Source: JANYCG01 sp031392945 (GTDB lineage Bacteria > Pseudomonadota > Gammaproteobacteria > Burkholderiales > Burkholderiaceae_C). Taken from it: a DNA stretch of 32,886 bases. Of the stretch, positions 13,992-23,009 are shown piece after piece. Location: assembly GCA_031392945.1 (NCBI GenBank), contig JANMVT010000022.1, positions 1 to 32,886 of the forward strand, written 5' to 3'. The notes beneath the pieces are model-generated. The model saw only the letters and a program-made list of their open reading frames with translations. It had not been told where the DNA came from and made no database searches. The position numbers and the translations under genes are program-made. Each line of letters begins with the position of its first letter. The stretch's first letter is position 1.

Positions 13992-15488
13992 ATGAATCGC
14001 GAAATGTTAATGCTGGTCGAAGCCATCTCACGCGAGAAAAGCGTGGAGCGCGACGTGGTCTTCGGCGCTGTGGAAGCGGCCTTGGCCCAGGCCACCAAAA
14101 AGTTGCACACCGGCGACGTGGATATCCGCGTGGCCGTGGACCGCGACAGCGGCAATTACGAGACTTTCCGCCGCTGGCACGTGGTGCCCGACGAGGCCGG
14201 CCTGCAGCTGCCCGACCAGGAGATCCTGCTGTTTGAAGCCAAAGAGCAGATCGAAGACATCGAGGTGGACGAATACATCGAGGAAACCGTCGAGTCGGTG
14301 CCAATCGGCCGCATCGGCGCGATGGCGGCCAAGCAGGTCATCCTGCAAAAAATACGCGACGCCGAGCGCGAGATGCTGCTCAACGACTTCATGAGCCGTG
14401 GCGACAAGATCTTCGTCGGCACCGTCAAACGCATGGACAAGGGCGACATCATCGTCGAGAGCGGCCGGGTTGAAGGCCGCCTGCGGCGCGGCGAGATGAT
14501 CCCCAAAGAAAACCTGCGCTCGGGCGACCGGGTACGCGCCATGATCATGGAAGTGGATCTGACCCTGCGCGGCGCGCCCATCATCCTGTCGCGCTCGGCG
14601 CCGGAGTTCATGATCGAGCTGTTCCGCACCGAAGTGCCTGAAATCGAGCAGGGCCTGCTGGAGATCAAATCCTGCGCACGCGACCCCGGCTCACGCGCCA
14701 AGATCGCAGTCTTGTCGCATGACAAGCGCGTGGACCCCATCGGCACCTGCGTCGGTGTGCGTGGAACCCGCGTCAACGGCGTGACCAATGAGCTCGCTGG
14801 CGAGCGCGTCGACATCGTGTTGTGGAGCGAAGATCCGGCCCAGTTTGTGATCGGCGCCCTGGCCCCGGCCAATGTGTCGAGCATCGTGGTGGACGAAGAG
14901 CGCCATGCCATGGATGTGGTGGTCGACGAAGAAAACCTGGCCATTGCCATTGGGCGCGGCGGCCAGAACGTGCGCCTGGCCTCCGAGCTGACCGGCTGGA
15001 AGATCAACATCATGGACGCTGCGGAATCCGCGCAGAAGCAGGCCACCGAGACTGATTCTGGCCGCAAACTCTTCATGGAAAAGCTGGATGTGGACGAGGA
15101 GATCGCCGACATCCTGATCGCCGAAGGCTTCACCAGCCTGGAAGAAGTGGCCTATGTGCCGCTGCAGGAGATGCTTGAAATTGAGAGCTTCGACGAAGAC
15201 ACAGTCAACGAGCTGCGCACCCGCGCCAAAGACGCCTTGCTGACGATGGAAATCGCGCACGAGGAAAGTGTCGACGAAGTCTCGCAGGACCTGCGCGATC
15301 TCGAAGGGCTGAACGCCGAACTGATCGGCAAGCTGGCAGACGCCGGCGTCCACACCCGCGACGACCTGGCCGACCTGGCCGTTGACGAACTCACAGATAT
15401 CACTGGCCAGTCTGCGGACGAAGCCAAGATCATGATCATGAAGGCGCGCGAGCATTGGTTTGCCAATGAAGCCGCCGCTCAGGCTTGA
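13992..15488 (+). CDS. nusA: Transcription termination/antitermination factor NusA
   Basis: 498 residues, matching E. coli NusA (495), so the two C-terminal acidic repeats are present. Order: RNA-polymerase-binding N-terminal domain (1-125, MLMLVEAISREKSVERDVVF), S1 domain (about 135-200, GTVKRMDKGDIIVESG), KH1 and KH2 (about 200-345, with VGVRGTRVNGVTNEL and AIGRGGQNVRLASELTGW), and tandem helix-hairpin-helix AR domains (about 365-490). It binds RNA polymerase and nascent RNA to control pausing, termination and rRNA antitermination. The Shine-Dalgarno AGGAGAG is 8-9 bases before the ATG. It lies between rimP and infB as in most proteobacteria. Confidence 0.97.
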   Translation: MNREMLMLVEAISREKSVERDVVFGAVEAALAQATKKLHTGDVDIRVAVDRDSGNYETFRRWHVVPDEAGLQLPDQEILLFEAKEQIEDIEVDEYIEETVESVPIGRIGAMAAKQVILQKIRDAEREMLLNDFMSRGDKIFVGTVKRMDKGDIIVESGRVEGRLRRGEMIPKENLRSGDRVRAMIMEVDLTLRGAPIILSRSAPEFMIELFRTEVPEIEQGLLEIKSCARDPGSRAKIAVLSHDKRVDPIGTCVGVRGTRVNGVTNELAGERVDIVLWSEDPAQFVIGALAPANVSSIVVDEERHAMDVVVDEENLAIAIGRGGQNVRLASELTGWKINIMDAAESAQKQATETDSGRKLFMEKLDVDEEIADILIAEGFTSLEEVAYVPLQEMLEIESFDEDTVNELRTRAKDALLTMEIAHEESVDEVSQDLRDLEGLNAELIGKLADAGVHTRDDLADLAVDELTDITGQSADEAKIMIMKAREHWFANEAAAQA

Positions 15489-15515
15489 TGGTCATGAAAA
15501 AAGGTAGCACAACAA

Positions 15516-18443
15516 ATGTCCAGTACGACCGTCGCCGAGTTTGCAACCGAACTCAAAAAATCAACCAATACCCTGCTTGAACAGCTTCAATCCGCCGGGG
15601 TCGCCAAACTGGCGGCCAACGATGCGCTGACGGACGCTGACAAGCACAAGTTGCTGGGCTTTTTGCAGACCAGCCATGGTACCGCCAGCGCCGACCGCAA
15701 AAAGATCACCCTGGTCAAAAAGTCGACCACCGAGATCAAGCAGGCGGACGCCACCGGCAAAGCCCGCACGATCCAGGTTGAAGTACGCAAGAAACGCACC
15801 TTTGTCCGCCGTGAAGAAGGGGCAGACGTGGCCGTCGAGGCGCCGCCCGAGCCGCAGCATGAAGCGCCGGCCGCGCACGTCATTGACAGCGCCGAGTTGG
15901 CGCGACGCGAAGAAGAAGCCCGCCGCCAGGCCGAACTGATCCGCCGCCAGGAGGAAGAGCTTGCCGCACGCCGCCTGGCGCGCGAGCAGCAGGAAGAGCG
16001 TGCCCGCGAAGCCGTTGAAAAAGCCGCCCAGGTCGCGGCTGATCACGCCATTGGGGAACAAAAGAAGGCAGTTGCCCTCGCCGTTGCTGACGACTCTGCT
16101 ATTAAAGACGAAGCAAGCCAGCTGGCGACGGCCGCCGCCAAATCCCAGCTGGAAGAAAAAGCCAAAGCGGCCGCGCAAGCCCATTCGGACGCCCGCGACA
16201 AGGCCGCAGCCGACTCCAAGGCCAAAGCGCATGAAGAGTCGGTGCGCGCCGCCGATCTGGGCCTGCGTCGGCGCAAAGCCGAGGACGAAGCCGCCGCCAT
16301 CCGCCTGATGATGTCGGCGCCTCCCAAAAAGGCGCCGCCGCCCAAGAAGGCTGAAGAAGCCAAGCCGGCCGCCACGGCCGCTGCGGACGCTGCCAAAAAG
16401 GGCACCCTGCACAAACCTGCGACCGGTTCGACCCAACCCAGGGCGGTGCGGCCAGGCGGCGCTGGCACGCCGGGTGCGGCGACAGCAGGCGCCGGCAAAG
16501 AGGTCAAATCCGCCAAGCTGTCGAGTAGCTGGGCCGGCGATCCAGCCAAGAAAAAGGGCATTCCCACCCGTGGTGACACCGGCGGCGGTGCTGGGCGGGC
16601 CGGCAATTGGCGCGCGGGTCCGCGTGGCCGTCGTGGTGGCAGCGACCATCGCGAAGAAAACGCACCGGCAGTCTTGGTCGAGGCGCGCGTGCTGGAAGTG
16701 CACGTGCCCGAAACCATCACCGTGGCCGAACTGGCGCACAAGATGGCGGTCAAGGCGTCCGAGGTTATCAAACACCTGATGAAACTGGGCCAGATGGTCA
16801 CCATCAACCAGCCGCTGGACCAGGACACGGCGATGATCCTGGTCGAAGAGATGGGCCACAAAGCGGTGGTCGCGTCGCTGGACGACCCCGAAGCATTCAC
16901 CGTTGATGAGGTGCAGCAGCAAGACGCCGAGTCGCTGCCGCGCGCGCCGGTGGTCACCGTCATGGGCCACGTCGATCATGGCAAAACCTCGTTGCTGGAC
17001 TACATCCGCACGGCCAAAGTTGCCTCAGGCGAAGCCGGCGGCATCACCCAGCACATTGGCGCCTACCACGTGGAAACCCCGCGCGGCATGATCTCCTTCC
17101 TCGACACCCCGGGCCACGAGGCCTTCACGGCCATGCGTGCCCGCGGCGCCAAGGCCACCGACATCGTGATTCTGGTGGTCGCGGCCGACGACGGCGTCAT
17201 GCCGCAGACCAAAGAGGCCATCAAACACGCCAGGGCGGCCGGTGTGCCCATCGTCGTGGCGATCAACAAGATCGACAAACCCGACGCCAACCCGGAACGC
17301 GTGAAGAACGAACTGGTGGTCGAAGAGGTGGTGCCGGAGGAATTCGGCGGCGAATCACCCTTTGTGCCGGTGTCGGCCAAGACCGGGCAGGGCATCGACG
17401 CGCTGCTGGAGCAAGTGCTTTTGCAAGCCGAGGTGCTTGAACTGCGCGCGCCGGTGAACGCCATGGCCAAGGGCCTGGTGATTGAAGCGCGGCTGGACAA
17501 AGGGCGTGGCCCCGTGGCCACGATTCTGGTTCAGTCGGGCACACTCAAAACCGGCGATGTGGTGCTGGCAGGCCAGACCTTCGGCCGCGTGCGCGCCATG
17601 CTGGACGAAAACGGCAAATCCATCAAGACTGCGGGCCCGTCGATCCCGGTCGAGATTCAGGGTTTGACCGAAGTGCCCCAGGCTGGCGACGAATTCATGG
17701 TCATGGCCGACGAGCGCCGCGCCCGTGAAATCGCCACCTACCGCGCCGGCAAGTTCCGCAACACCAAGCTGGCCAAGCAGCAGGCGTCCAAACTGGAGAC
17801 GATGTTCACCGACATCACGGCGGGCGAAGTCAAGATGGTGCCGATCATCATCAAGGCCGACGTGCAGGGTTCGCAGGAAGCCCTGGCGCAGTCCTTGCTC
17901 AAGCTCTCGACGGCCGAGGTCAAGGTGCAACTGGTCTACACGGCGGTGGGCGCGATCAGCGAGTCCGACGTCAACCTGGCCATCGCCTCCAAGGCGGTCA
18001 TCATCGGCTTCAACACCCGTGCCGACGCCGGCGCGCGCAAGCTGGCCGAGAACAACGGCGTGGACATCCGTTACTACGACATCATTTATGACGCCGTGGA
18101 CGAGCTCAAACTTGCCATGTCGGGCATGCTGACGCCGGACAAGAAGGAAGAAATCATCGGCACCGCCGAAATCCGCCAGGTGTTCAAGGTCAGCAAGATC
18201 GGCGCCATCGCCGGTTGCATGGTCACCTCGGGCGTGGTCCGCCGCGCCGCCAGATTGCGTCTGCTGCGCGAGAACATGGTCATCTTCACCGGCGAACTCG
18301 AATCGCTCAAACGCTTCAAGGACGATGTGCGCGAAGTCAAGGAGAGTTTCGAGTGCGGCTTGAACATCAAGAACTACAACGACATCCAGGAGGGTGACGT
18401 GCTGGAGTTCTTCGAGATCCGCGAAGTCGCCAGGACGCTCTAG
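15516..18443 (+). CDS. infB: Translation initiation factor IF-2
   Basis: 975 residues. The GTPase delivers initiator fMet-tRNA to the 30S subunit and promotes subunit joining. The N-terminal IF2N domain (VAEFATELKKSTNTLLEQL) is followed by a long Ala/Lys/Glu-rich linker (about 90-385), then the core. G1 is GHVDHGKT (484-491), G3 DTPGHEAF, G4 NKID, followed by the beta-barrel and C-terminal fMet-tRNA-binding domain ending FFEIREVARTL. The stop TAG is also the first bases of a palindromic element (18440-18606). In the linker, 16098-16118 (GCT ATT AAA GAC GAA GCA AGC) matches 16 of 21 bases of the form expected for the intragenic repeat of yejF and truB, in the same frame. AAAAGGTAG upstream provides the ribosome site. 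Confidence 0.97.
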   Translation: MSSTTVAEFATELKKSTNTLLEQLQSAGVAKLAANDALTDADKHKLLGFLQTSHGTASADRKKITLVKKSTTEIKQADATGKARTIQVEVRKKRTFVRREEGADVAVEAPPEPQHEAPAAHVIDSAELARREEEARRQAELIRRQEEELAARRLAREQQEERAREAVEKAAQVAADHAIGEQKKAVALAVADDSAIKDEASQLATAAAKSQLEEKAKAAAQAHSDARDKAAADSKAKAHEESVRAADLGLRRRKAEDEAAAIRLMMSAPPKKAPPPKKAEEAKPAATAAADAAKKGTLHKPATGSTQPRAVRPGGAGTPGAATAGAGKEVKSAKLSSSWAGDPAKKKGIPTRGDTGGGAGRAGNWRAGPRGRRGGSDHREENAPAVLVEARVLEVHVPETITVAELAHKMAVKASEVIKHLMKLGQMVTINQPLDQDTAMILVEEMGHKAVVASLDDPEAFTVDEVQQQDAESLPRAPVVTVMGHVDHGKTSLLDYIRTAKVASGEAGGITQHIGAYHVETPRGMISFLDTPGHEAFTAMRARGAKATDIVILVVAADDGVMPQTKEAIKHARAAGVPIVVAINKIDKPDANPERVKNELVVEEVVPEEFGGESPFVPVSAKTGQGIDALLEQVLLQAEVLELRAPVNAMAKGLVIEARLDKGRGPVATILVQSGTLKTGDVVLAGQTFGRVRAMLDENGKSIKTAGPSIPVEIQGLTEVPQAGDEFMVMADERRAREIATYRAGKFRNTKLAKQQASKLETMFTDITAGEVKMVPIIIKADVQGSQEALAQSLLKLSTAEVKVQLVYTAVGAISESDVNLAIASKAVIIGFNTRADAGARKLAENNGVDIRYYDIIYDAVDELKLAMSGMLTPDKKEEIIGTAEIRQVFKVSKIGAIAGCMVTSGVVRRAARLRLLRENMVIFTGELESLKRFKDDVREVKESFECGLNIKNYNDIQEGDVLEFFEIREVARTL

Positions 18444-18606
18444 TACCCAGACACGTAAGTAGAGGAACAAAATGAAAGTGGTGATTTCGCGCCCAGGCCA
18501 AGGCGTAAAACGCAGACATAGCTGTGGCTATGGCGAGGCTTTGCAACGCGGGCATGGGCGTGAAAGCACGCTTTCATGTTCCGATACTTGCGTGTCTGGG
18601 TACTAG
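18440..18606. repeat. 167-bp palindromic element between infB and rbfA
   Basis: Terminal arms CTAGTACCCAGACACG... and ...CGTGTCTGGGTACTAG are inverted copies over about 29 bases with three mismatches, and pairing continues inward (ATGAAAG/CTTTCAT). A central hairpin CATAGC-tgtg-GCTATG lies near 18517-18532, so the whole element can fold as one long hairpin. The TAG of the left arm is the infB stop. The flanking CTAG on both sides could be part of the arm or a palindromic target duplication. It carries no credible gene. Confidence 0.85.
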
Positions 18607-18626
18607 GCCACCGGACGGTCCACGCC

Positions 18627-18998
18627 ATGCGCAGAAAATCCGCCACACCCAACCGCGCCTTCAAAGTCGCCGACCAGATCCAGCGCGATCTGACCGAGCT
18701 GATCGCGCGCGAGTTGAAAGACCCGCGCGTGGGCATGGTGACGATCCAGGCAGTGGAAGTCACGCCGGATTACGCGCACGCCAAGGTGTTTTTCAGCCTG
18801 CTGGCGGGCGACTCGGCGGCCTGCCAGGAAGGCTTGAACCAGGCGGCGGGCTTTTTGCGCGCCGGTTTGTTCAAGCGTTTGCACATCCACACCGTGCCGA
18901 CCCTGCATTTCGTGTTTGACCGCACTACGGAGCGTGCGTCCGACATGAATGCCTTGATCGCGCAGGCGGTGGCCTCCCGTTCCAAGAACGAGGACTAA
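18627..18998 (+). CDS. rbfA: 30S ribosome-binding factor RbfA
   Basis: 123 residues from the ATG at 18627. The open frame continues upstream into the palindromic element, but that part is not RbfA-like. A KH-type fold protein that binds the 30S subunit near helix 1 of 16S rRNA during maturation and cold adaptation. Family blocks: RAFKVADQIQRDLTELIARELKDPRVG, then VTIQAVEVTPDYAHAKVFFS, and LHFVFDRTTERASDMNALI. Order infB-rbfA-truB is standard. The spacer from infB is unusually long (183 bases), and no strong Shine-Dalgarno site precedes the start, so RbfA may be made at a reduced level here. Confidence 0.94.
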   Translation: MRRKSATPNRAFKVADQIQRDLTELIARELKDPRVGMVTIQAVEVTPDYAHAKVFFSLLAGDSAACQEGLNQAAGFLRAGLFKRLHIHTVPTLHFVFDRTTERASDMNALIAQAVASRSKNED

Positions 18999-19002
18999 CG
19001 AT

Positions 19003-19986
19003 ATGAATGCGCCGCGTGCACGGGTTGCCAGGCGCCCCGTGCATGGGGTGCTGTTGCTGGACAAGCCTTTGGGCTGGTCCAGCAATGACGCTTTGCAAAA
19101 AGCCAAATGGCTGCTGCGCGCTGAAAAGGCAGGCCACACCGGCACGCTGGATCCGCTGGCCACGGGCGTCTTGCCTCTGTGTTTTGGCGCGGCTACCAAG
19201 TTCAGCCAATTGCAGCTGGATGCGGACAAACAGTATGAAGCTGTCGCGCGCCTGGGGCAGAAAACCAGCACCGGCGACGCTGAAGGTGATGTAGTTGAAG
19301 AACGGGCCGTTGTGGTGACGCAGGCCGATGTGGACCGGGTGGCAAAACTGTTCACTGGCCCCATCCGCCAAACACCGCCGATGTACAGCGCCTTGAAGAA
19401 AGATGGCAAGCCCTTGTACGAATATGCGCGGGCCGGCGTTGAGATCGGGCGGGAAGCCCGCGCGGTCGTGATTTACGAGCTAAAAATGGCTGTAATCCAC
19501 GCGGAACATGCGCAAGATGCTATTAAAATGATAGTTACTTGCAGCAAGGGAACCTACATCCGCACGCTGGGCGAGGATGTCGGCGAGGCGCTGGGTTGCG
19601 GCGCGCACCTGAGCGCGTTGCGGCGCACAGGCACCGGCGGTTTTGACATTGCGCAGTGTGTGACTCTGGCGGCGCTGGAGGCCATGACGGATGAAGAGCG
19701 GCTGGCCTGTTTGCTGCCGGTTGATTCGCTGTTGCCAGACCACACCGTGGTTGAGCTGGACAGCGAAAACGCAGGCCGGTTTTTGAGCGGCCTGCGCCGG
19801 CGCGGCGACTGGCCTGACGCCGACAGCGTGGCGGTGTATGGCCCAGGGGCTGGCGCCGAACGGAACCTGCTGGGCACTGCCCACGTGAAGGCCGGCGAAT
19901 TGATTCCAGGGCGCTTGTTGAGCCCGGTCGAGATTGAAGAATCCCGAAAACAGCAAGAACAGATTGCACAGACTGCACAGATTTAG
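19003..19986 (+). CDS. truB: tRNA pseudouridine(55) synthase
   Basis: 327 residues. It isomerises U55 in the T-loop of tRNAs. The active-site block GHTGTLDPLATGVLPL puts the catalytic aspartate at Asp50. GPIRQTPPMYSALKKDGKPLYEYARAG and CSKGTYIRTL are the other TruB signatures, followed by a C-terminal PUA-like part. It begins 4 bases after the rbfA stop. Residues about 159-180 (19478-19542, KMAVIHAEHAQDAIKMIVT) fall where the homologous strand pair should be and are encoded by the dispersed repeat shared with yejF. Compared with E. coli TruB as I recall it, this stretch is about four residues longer, so an in-frame insertion or replacement is likely. Core catalytic blocks are intact. Confidence 0.95.
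   Translation: MNAPRARVARRPVHGVLLLDKPLGWSSNDALQKAKWLLRAEKAGHTGTLDPLATGVLPLCFGAATKFSQLQLDADKQYEAVARLGQKTSTGDAEGDVVEERAVVVTQADVDRVAKLFTGPIRQTPPMYSALKKDGKPLYEYARAGVEIGREARAVVIYELKMAVIHAEHAQDAIKMIVTCSKGTYIRTLGEDVGEALGCGAHLSALRRTGTGGFDIAQCVTLAALEAMTDEERLACLLPVDSLLPDHTVVELDSENAGRFLSGLRRRGDWPDADSVAVYGPGAGAERNLLGTAHVKAGELIPGRLLSPVEIEESRKQQEQIAQTAQI
19478..19542. repeat. Intragenic repeat element within truB
   Basis: AGCTAAAA (19478-19485), 31 bases ending CGCAAG (19511-19516), then GCTAT-N7-ATAGT and TTACTTGC. Same layout and spacing as 11208-11269 in yejF. Its last 18 bases (19525-19542) match 24271-24288 in the thioesterase gene at 16 of 18 positions, in the same reading frame (KMIVTC / KMIVAC). 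Confidence 0.7.
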
Positions 19987-20007
19987 AAATTTTTGAGAGA
20001 GTGAACC

Positions 20008-21840
20008 ATGAGCCATAAACAGATCAGAAACATCGCCATCATTGCCCACGTTGACCACGGCAAGACCACCATGGTCGACCAGTTGCTGCGCCAGTCCGGC
20101 ACCTTTGCCCAGCACGAAAAAATTGTCGACACCGTGATGGACAACAACGCCATTGAAAAAGAGCGTGGCATCACGATTCTGGCCAAGAACTGCGCGGTGA
20201 CCTGGGAAGGCACCCATATCAACATCGTTGACACACCCGGCCACGCCGACTTTGGCGGCGAAGTCGAGCGCGCGTTGAGCATGGTTGACGGCGTGGTGCT
20301 GCTGATCGACGCGCAGGAAGGCCCCATGCCCCAGACCCGCTTTGTGACCAAGAAGGCGCTGGCCTTGGGTCTCAAACCGATTTTGGTGGTGAACAAGGTG
20401 GACAAACCCGGTTCGCGCCCTGACTGGGTGGTCAACGCCGCGTTCGACTTGTTCGACAAACTTGGCGCTACTGATGAACAGCTGGACTTCCCCGTGGTCT
20501 ACGCCTCGGGCATCAACGGCTGGTCGTCCCTGGTCGAAGGCGGGCAGGGCGAACAGTGGGGCCCGGACATGTCAGCCCTGTTCAACACCATCCTCGAACA
20601 CGTGCCGCACCAGCAGGGCGACCCGGCTGCACCGCTGCAACTGCAAATTTCGGCACTCGACTTTTCGACCTTTGTGGGGCGCATTGGCGTTGGCCGCATC
20701 AGCCAGGGCACGGTCAAACCGATGATGGATGTGGTGGTGATGGAAGGGCCGGATGGCAAAGCCGTCAAGGGCCGCATCAACCAGGTCTTGACCTTCCAGG
20801 GCCTGGACCGTGTGCAGGCCACCGACGCCGGCCCCGGCGAAATTGTGCTGATCAACGGCCTGACCGACATCGGCATTGGCGTCACCATCACCGATCCCAT
20901 CACCCCGATGCCGCTGCCCATGCTCAAGGTCGATGAGCCGACCCTGACCATGAACTTCTGCGTCAACACCAGCCCGCTGGCGGGCCGCGAAGGCAAATAC
21001 GTCACCAGCCGCCAGATCTGGGACCGCCTGCAAAAAGAACTGCAGCACAACGTGGCCCTGCGCGTCAAGGAAACCGACGAAGAGGGCATTTTTGAAGTCA
21101 TGGGCAGGGGCGAGTTGCACCTGACCATCCTGCTGGAAAACATGCGCCGTGAAGGTTATGAGCTGGCCGTCAGCAAGCCGCGCGTGGTGTTCAAGGAAGT
21201 CAACGGTGTCATACACGAGCCGATTGAAATGGTGACTGCCGACATCGAAGACCAGCACCAGGGCGGCGTGATGCAGGCCCTGGGCGAGCGCAAGGGCGAG
21301 CTGGTGAACATGGAGCCGGACGGCCGTGGCCGCGTGCGCCTGGAGTACCGCATTCCGGCGCGTGGCCTGATCGGTTTCACCAATGAATTCCTGAATCTGA
21401 CGCGTGGCACCGGCCTGATCTCCAATATCTTCGACAGCTACGAAGCGCACAAGGGCGAGATCGGCGGCCGCAAAAACGGGGTGCTGATTTCGATGGACGC
21501 CGGTGAAATCTTCACGTACGCCCTGGGCAAACTCGACGACCGTGGCCGCATGTTCGTGCGCGCCAACGACCCGGTGTACGAAGGCATGATTGTCGGCATC
21601 CACAGCCGTGAAAACGACCTGGTGGTCAACGCCACACGCACCAAGCAGCTGACCAACTTCCGCGTCAGCGGCAAGGAAGACGCGATCAAGATCACGCCGC
21701 CGATTGACTGCACGCTGGAGTACGGCGTCGAGTTCATCGAAGACGACGAGCTGGTTGAAATCACGCCCAAGTCGATCCGCCTGCGCAAACGCCACCTGGC
21801 CGAGAGCGACCGCAAAAAGGCAGGGCGCGGCCTGGTCTGA
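20008..21840 (+). CDS. typA: Translational GTPase TypA/BipA
   Basis: 610 residues (family about 605-615). A ribosome-associated GTPase related to EF-G that supports 50S assembly and growth under stress or cold. G1 AHVDHGKT is at residues 13-20, switch I ERGITILAKN, G3 DTPGHADFGGEVER and G4 NKVDKPG, followed by the EF-Tu-like domain 2, the EF-G-like domains and the TypA-specific C-terminal domain (SIRLRKRHLAESDRKK). GAGAGAG provides the ribosome site. It follows truB after 21 bases and probably shares its transcript. Confidence 0.97.
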   Translation: MSHKQIRNIAIIAHVDHGKTTMVDQLLRQSGTFAQHEKIVDTVMDNNAIEKERGITILAKNCAVTWEGTHINIVDTPGHADFGGEVERALSMVDGVVLLIDAQEGPMPQTRFVTKKALALGLKPILVVNKVDKPGSRPDWVVNAAFDLFDKLGATDEQLDFPVVYASGINGWSSLVEGGQGEQWGPDMSALFNTILEHVPHQQGDPAAPLQLQISALDFSTFVGRIGVGRISQGTVKPMMDVVVMEGPDGKAVKGRINQVLTFQGLDRVQATDAGPGEIVLINGLTDIGIGVTITDPITPMPLPMLKVDEPTLTMNFCVNTSPLAGREGKYVTSRQIWDRLQKELQHNVALRVKETDEEGIFEVMGRGELHLTILLENMRREGYELAVSKPRVVFKEVNGVIHEPIEMVTADIEDQHQGGVMQALGERKGELVNMEPDGRGRVRLEYRIPARGLIGFTNEFLNLTRGTGLISNIFDSYEAHKGEIGGRKNGVLISMDAGEIFTYALGKLDDRGRMFVRANDPVYEGMIVGIHSRENDLVVNATRTKQLTNFRVSGKEDAIKITPPIDCTLEYGVEFIEDDELVEITPKSIRLRKRHLAESDRKKAGRGLV

Positions 21841-21847
21841 GGACTCG

Positions 21848-22720
21848 ATGCGCCTGACGCATAACCGGGCTGTCTTGTTGATGGTGGCAGTGGCCCTGAT
21901 GTGGTCCACCGCGGGCGTGGTCACGCGCCACCTGGAAGCCGCCCGTTCGTTTGAGGTGACGTTTTGGCGCAGCGCGTCCACCGTGTTGTGCCTGCTGGTG
22001 ATTTTGCCGCTGTTCAAGGGCCGGGCAGTTTTCACTGGACTGCTGACAGCGGGCCGGACGTTCTGGGTGTCCAGCCTGTGCTGGTGCGGCATGTTCACGT
22101 TTTACATGCTGGCCCTCACGCTCACGTCGGTGGCCAACGTGCTGGTCACCCTGGCCATCGGGCCCCTGGTGACGGCGCTGTTTGCGCGGGCCTTCATCGG
22201 GCAGCGCCTGCCGCTGCACACCTGGGGCGCGATCACGATGGCCGGCTGTGGCATTGCCTGGATGTTCGGCTCGCAAATTTCTGGCGGGCACCTGCTCGGC
22301 ACCGTGGTCGCCTTGGGTGTGCCGCTGGCCGGTGCCGCCAATTGGACGCTCACCCAGCATGCCCACGCGCAAGGTCACGACGTCGATTTGATGCCCGCCG
22401 TGCTGGTCGGGGCGGTGTTGTCCAGCCTTATCACGCTGCCGCTGGCCTGGCCGCTCCAGGCCACCTTGCATGACGTTTATCTGCTGGGCGGTCTGGGCTT
22501 CTACCAACTGGCTGTGCCCTGCATCCTGTCGGTGTGGTGCGCCCAGGTGCTCAAGGCACCCGAGGTGTCGTTGCTGGCCCTGCTGGAAGTGCCCTTTGGC
22601 ATCGCGCTGGCTTGGGCTGGCGCCAACGAAGCGCCGGATGCGGCGGTGTTGTCGGGCGGTGCGCTGGTGATTGCCGCACTGGCGGGCAACGAGGTGCTGG
22701 CCTGGTCGAAGCGCGCTTGA
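21848..22720 (+). CDS. EamA/DMT-family transporter
   Basis: 290 residues from the ATG at 21848, with GAGGA overlapping the typA stop region (21839-21843). Ten hydrophobic segments form two EamA repeats; the first begins AVLLMVAVALMWSTAGVVTRHLEAA and the second after about residue 150 (LGTVVALGVPLAGAANWTL). Drug/metabolite-transporter proteins of this size are inner-membrane exporters of amino acids, purines or other small metabolites. The substrate cannot be predicted. The 7-base gap to typA suggests co-transcription. The gene ends just before a repeat-rich region. Confidence 0.88.
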   Translation: MRLTHNRAVLLMVAVALMWSTAGVVTRHLEAARSFEVTFWRSASTVLCLLVILPLFKGRAVFTGLLTAGRTFWVSSLCWCGMFTFYMLALTLTSVANVLVTLAIGPLVTALFARAFIGQRLPLHTWGAITMAGCGIAWMFGSQISGGHLLGTVVALGVPLAGAANWTLTQHAHAQGHDVDLMPAVLVGAVLSSLITLPLAWPLQATLHDVYLLGGLGFYQLAVPCILSVWCAQVLKAPEVSLLALLEVPFGIALAWAGANEAPDAAVLSGGALVIAALAGNEVLAWSKRA

Positions 22721-22721
22721 A

Positions 22722-22791
22722 GGCCGCCAGAACCCCCGCAGCGCCCCTTGCGCTCAACTGTCGCAGGCCCTTCGGGCAACCATCTGCAGTG
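22722..22791. repeat. Direct repeat copy 1, left of the toxin-antitoxin pair
   Basis: About 70 bases starting GGCCGCC and ending CCATCTGCAGTG, with internal ACCCCCGCAGCGCC and CGCAGGCCCTTCGGGC. About 62 positions agree with 23683-23751, in the same orientation. It overlaps the left end of the 22730-22931 element. Confidence 0.85.
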
Positions 22792-22931
22792 CTCAATCCC
22801 AGGGCCGCCGCGTGAACTCGCTGCGCTCAAACAGCATGCGGCTCTGTCGGTCCGCTGCGCGGCCCCCAGACCCTGAAATTTCCGCGCTTCGAGGCTGCGC
22901 CAGACGAGCGCAAGTGGCGCTGCGGGGGTTC
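22730..22931. mobile_element. 202-bp element with 26-bp terminal inverted repeats (MITE/REP-like)
   Basis: Left end 22730-22755 (GAACCCCCGCAGCGCCCC...) and right end 22906-22931 are inverted copies matching at 25 of 26 positions. There is no transposase and no open frame with family homology inside. No target-site duplication is obvious. The size and ends suit a non-autonomous mobile element or large REP-type repeat. Confidence 0.7.
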
Positions 22932-22991
22932 AGGCTGTAGCGGTATGGTCAATTTCAAAACTTGGGTGACTGCGCCGTTGCAGCAATCAAT

Positions 22992-23009
22992 GGTATTATT
23001 GGCAATACC
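22992..23009 (+). promoter_or_regulatory. Candidate operator of the toxin-antitoxin pair
   Basis: GGTATT-attggc-AATACC, perfect 6-base arms directly before the GTG start. It overlaps a -10-like TATTAT (22994-22999). RHH antitoxins usually bind palindromes of this size at their own promoter. No clear -35 box is seen. Confidence 0.45.

Noticed and set aside
15561..16979. Long antisense frame opposite infB
   Set aside because: Shadow of the Ala/Lys-rich linker and G domain of IF-2. The translation is low-complexity with no recognisable domain.
22962..23009. TTG at 22962 as the PIN toxin start
   Set aside because: The extra 16 residues do not resemble the family, lack a ribosome site and would cover the palindromic operator. 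The GTG at 23010 is preferred, though not proven.
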